From Pseudoalteromonas piscicida (GTDB taxonomy: Bacteria > Pseudomonadota > Gammaproteobacteria > Enterobacterales > Alteromonadaceae), in the NCBI RefSeq assembly GCF_000238315.3, contig NZ_CP011924.1, forward strand, positions 846,501-910,500: a DNA stretch of 64,000 nt, written 5' to 3'. Under the pieces are notes generated by a model that saw nothing but the letters and a program-made list of their open reading frames with translations, did no database searches and was not told where the DNA came from. This document shows positions 62,773 through 64,000 of this stretch, one piece after another. A program made the position numbers and the translations under genes. Within the stretch, counting starts at the first letter, position 1. Each line of letters opens with the position of its first letter.

Positions 62773-64000
62773 ATGAAGTTTGATATCAAAGAAGAAGACA
62801 TGATCATTAAGCCCTATAAACAAGAAGGGCCTATTTACGTCAGAGAGCAAAAAGGTTTTTTCCAAAAAATAAGAAGAAACCTTGGCTGGTTTTTAATGTT
62901 AACTTTCGTTCTCATTCCTTGGATCCCGTACAACGAGCAGCAGGCCATCTTGCTTGATTTTGGTAAGCAGCAATTTAGGATATTTGGTGCCACCTTTCTC
63001 CCTCAAGACTTTATGATTCTAGCCTGGATTTTTATGGTGGGTGCCTTTGCTTTATTCTTTGTCACAACTTGGCTGGGTCGCGTGTGGTGTGGTTATACTT
63101 GCCCACAAACAATTTGGATGCTTATGTTCACTTGGGTTGAGCACCGAGTGGAGGGGACTCGCAACCAACGAATAAAGTTGGACAAATCAAACTGGGATAG
63201 CAAAAAAGTCGCTAAGAAAACGGCTAAACACGCTATTTGGTTGATAATTTCGGTGTTTACTGCCACTTCATTTATGGCCTATTTTATACCTGCAAAAGAG
63301 TTGTATCTAGACATGTTTACGCTTGAGTGGACTGGCCTGACTTCCTTCTGGGTATTTTTATTCGCACTTTGTACCTATGGAAACGCGGGCTTTCTGCGAG
63401 AAAAAATGTGTACTGTGGCTTGTCCATATTCTCGTTTCCAATCGGTCATGTTTGACAAAGATACATTGGTTGTCACCTATGATAGTGAGCGCGGTGAAAA
63501 TAGAGGTCGTCGCAAACGCAAAGAAGACCCAAAACAGCTGGGGCTCGGCGACTGTGTAGACTGTAATTTATGTGTTGAAGTTTGCCCCGCTGGTATTGAT
63601 ATTCGTAATGGCCTGCAATACGAATGTATTAACTGTGGTTTATGTATCGATGCGTGTAACGAAACGATGAATAAATTCGGCTATCAGCCAGATTTGATTA
63701 AGTATCAAAGTGAGCATCAACAAGCAGGCAAAAAGTCGAATCCATTTAGGTTAAAAATAGTAGGCTATGGTGCTATTACTGTATTGATAGTAGTCACAAT
63801 GGTGATTTGGGCATTCAATCGTACACCAATAGAAGCCTCTGTTATTCGCGACCGTAATGCGCTTTATCGTGTTAATTATGAGGGGTTAGTCGAGAACCCA
63901 TACACCTTAAGTGTAATAAACAAAACACAGCATGATTTAACTTACACCGTGAGCTTAAAGGGACTGCCAGATGCGAAACTTACAGCTCCAATCACAACGC
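62773..64000 (+). CDS. ccoG: Cytochrome c oxidase accessory protein CcoG (3' end outside window)
   Basis: Polyferredoxin-like membrane protein (RdxA/FixG family) that helps assemble cbb3 oxidase, probably in copper handling. At least 409 codons are present and open to the window end. N-terminal YVREQKGFFQKIRRNLGW, membrane helices with WCGYTCPQTIWM and TVACPYSRFQ (Cys motifs), and two 4Fe-4S clusters CVDCNLCVEVCPAG and CINCGLCIDACNE, then another helix and an Ig-like C-terminal domain. Preceded by a sigma54 promoter and two activator sites. Confidence 0.9.
   Translation, partial: MKFDIKEEDMIIKPYKQEGPIYVREQKGFFQKIRRNLGWFLMLTFVLIPWIPYNEQQAILLDFGKQQFRIFGATFLPQDFMILAWIFMVGAFALFFVTTWLGRVWCGYTCPQTIWMLMFTWVEHRVEGTRNQRIKLDKSNWDSKKVAKKTAKHAIWLIISVFTATSFMAYFIPAKELYLDMFTLEWTGLTSFWVFLFALCTYGNAGFLREKMCTVACPYSRFQSVMFDKDTLVVTYDSERGENRGRRKRKEDPKQLGLGDCVDCNLCVEVCPAGIDIRNGLQYECINCGLCIDACNETMNKFGYQPDLIKYQSEHQQAGKKSNPFRLKIVGYGAITVLIVVTMVIWAFNRTPIEASVIRDRNALYRVNYEGLVENPYTLSVINKTQHDLTYTVSLKGLPDAKLTAPITT

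Overview
The window looks like chromosome of a marine gammaproteobacterium, most likely Pseudoalteromonas or a close alteromonad. The evidence is moderate AT content, E. coli-like housekeeping proteins (Ndh, MetG, ApbC, Dcd, AlaA, RsmF, CcoG), a CLCA_X-type protein, DUF3291/DUF6500-type small proteins and a CecR-YbhGFS-type operon. No rRNA, tRNA or CRISPR array was seen.

Layout. 1-14160: mostly plus-strand accessory and housekeeping genes: an M23 peptidase cut by the window edge, a DUF418 membrane protein, two acetyltransferases, an RlmI-like methyltransferase, a LytS/LytTR two-component pair followed by a lipoprotein hydrolase, a minus-strand AhpD-like/AraC pair divergent from a PhyH-type dioxygenase, then PhzF, YaiI, GFA, ACT, HPP and GrpB proteins. 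14200-19830: a large HEXXH lipoprotein, a POT-like transporter and an exported amidohydrolase.

19909-36975 is the exceptional part: a 17-kb, all-minus-strand R-body (refractile body, Reb) island. It holds four clear RebB-family proteins, three more divergent Reb-like small proteins, coiled-coil and unknown accessory proteins, an HNH nuclease-like gene split by one in-frame amber codon, a DUF4157 (eCIS-core) protein, candidate payload proteins including a leaderless GH18 chitinase-like enzyme, an AAA+ ATPase of the kind found with extracellular contractile injection systems (eCIS), three proteins resembling the C-terminal domain of the cyanobactin maturase PatG, an unusual AAA-AraC regulator, and an XRE-AAA regulator whose start is shifted out of frame at a run of eight A. 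Four promoters inside the island share TACCAA-type boxes at fixed distances from the -10. In three of them the boxes form direct repeats 21-22 bp apart, an AraC-type operator arrangement, which points to one regulon. No sheath, tube or baseplate genes of a contractile system are present, so the island looks like an R-body system that shares accessory and payload modules with eCIS.

37390-44375: ndh; a cecR-like/HlyD/ABC ATPase/permease efflux operon whose permease 3' part is tandemly duplicated (984-bp unit) next to a 263-bp MITE with TA target duplication; and a decayed LysE-family remnant. 44396-64000: metG divergent from apbC-dcd, a 7TMR-EAL protein, CLCA_X and DTW proteins, an Hpt protein, alaA, an RND efflux pair, a YkgJ-type protein, rsmF, and a PAS-sigma54 activator beside ccoG (cut by the window end). 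That last pair is linked by repeated CGCGATATTTCGCG sites and a -24/-12 promoter.
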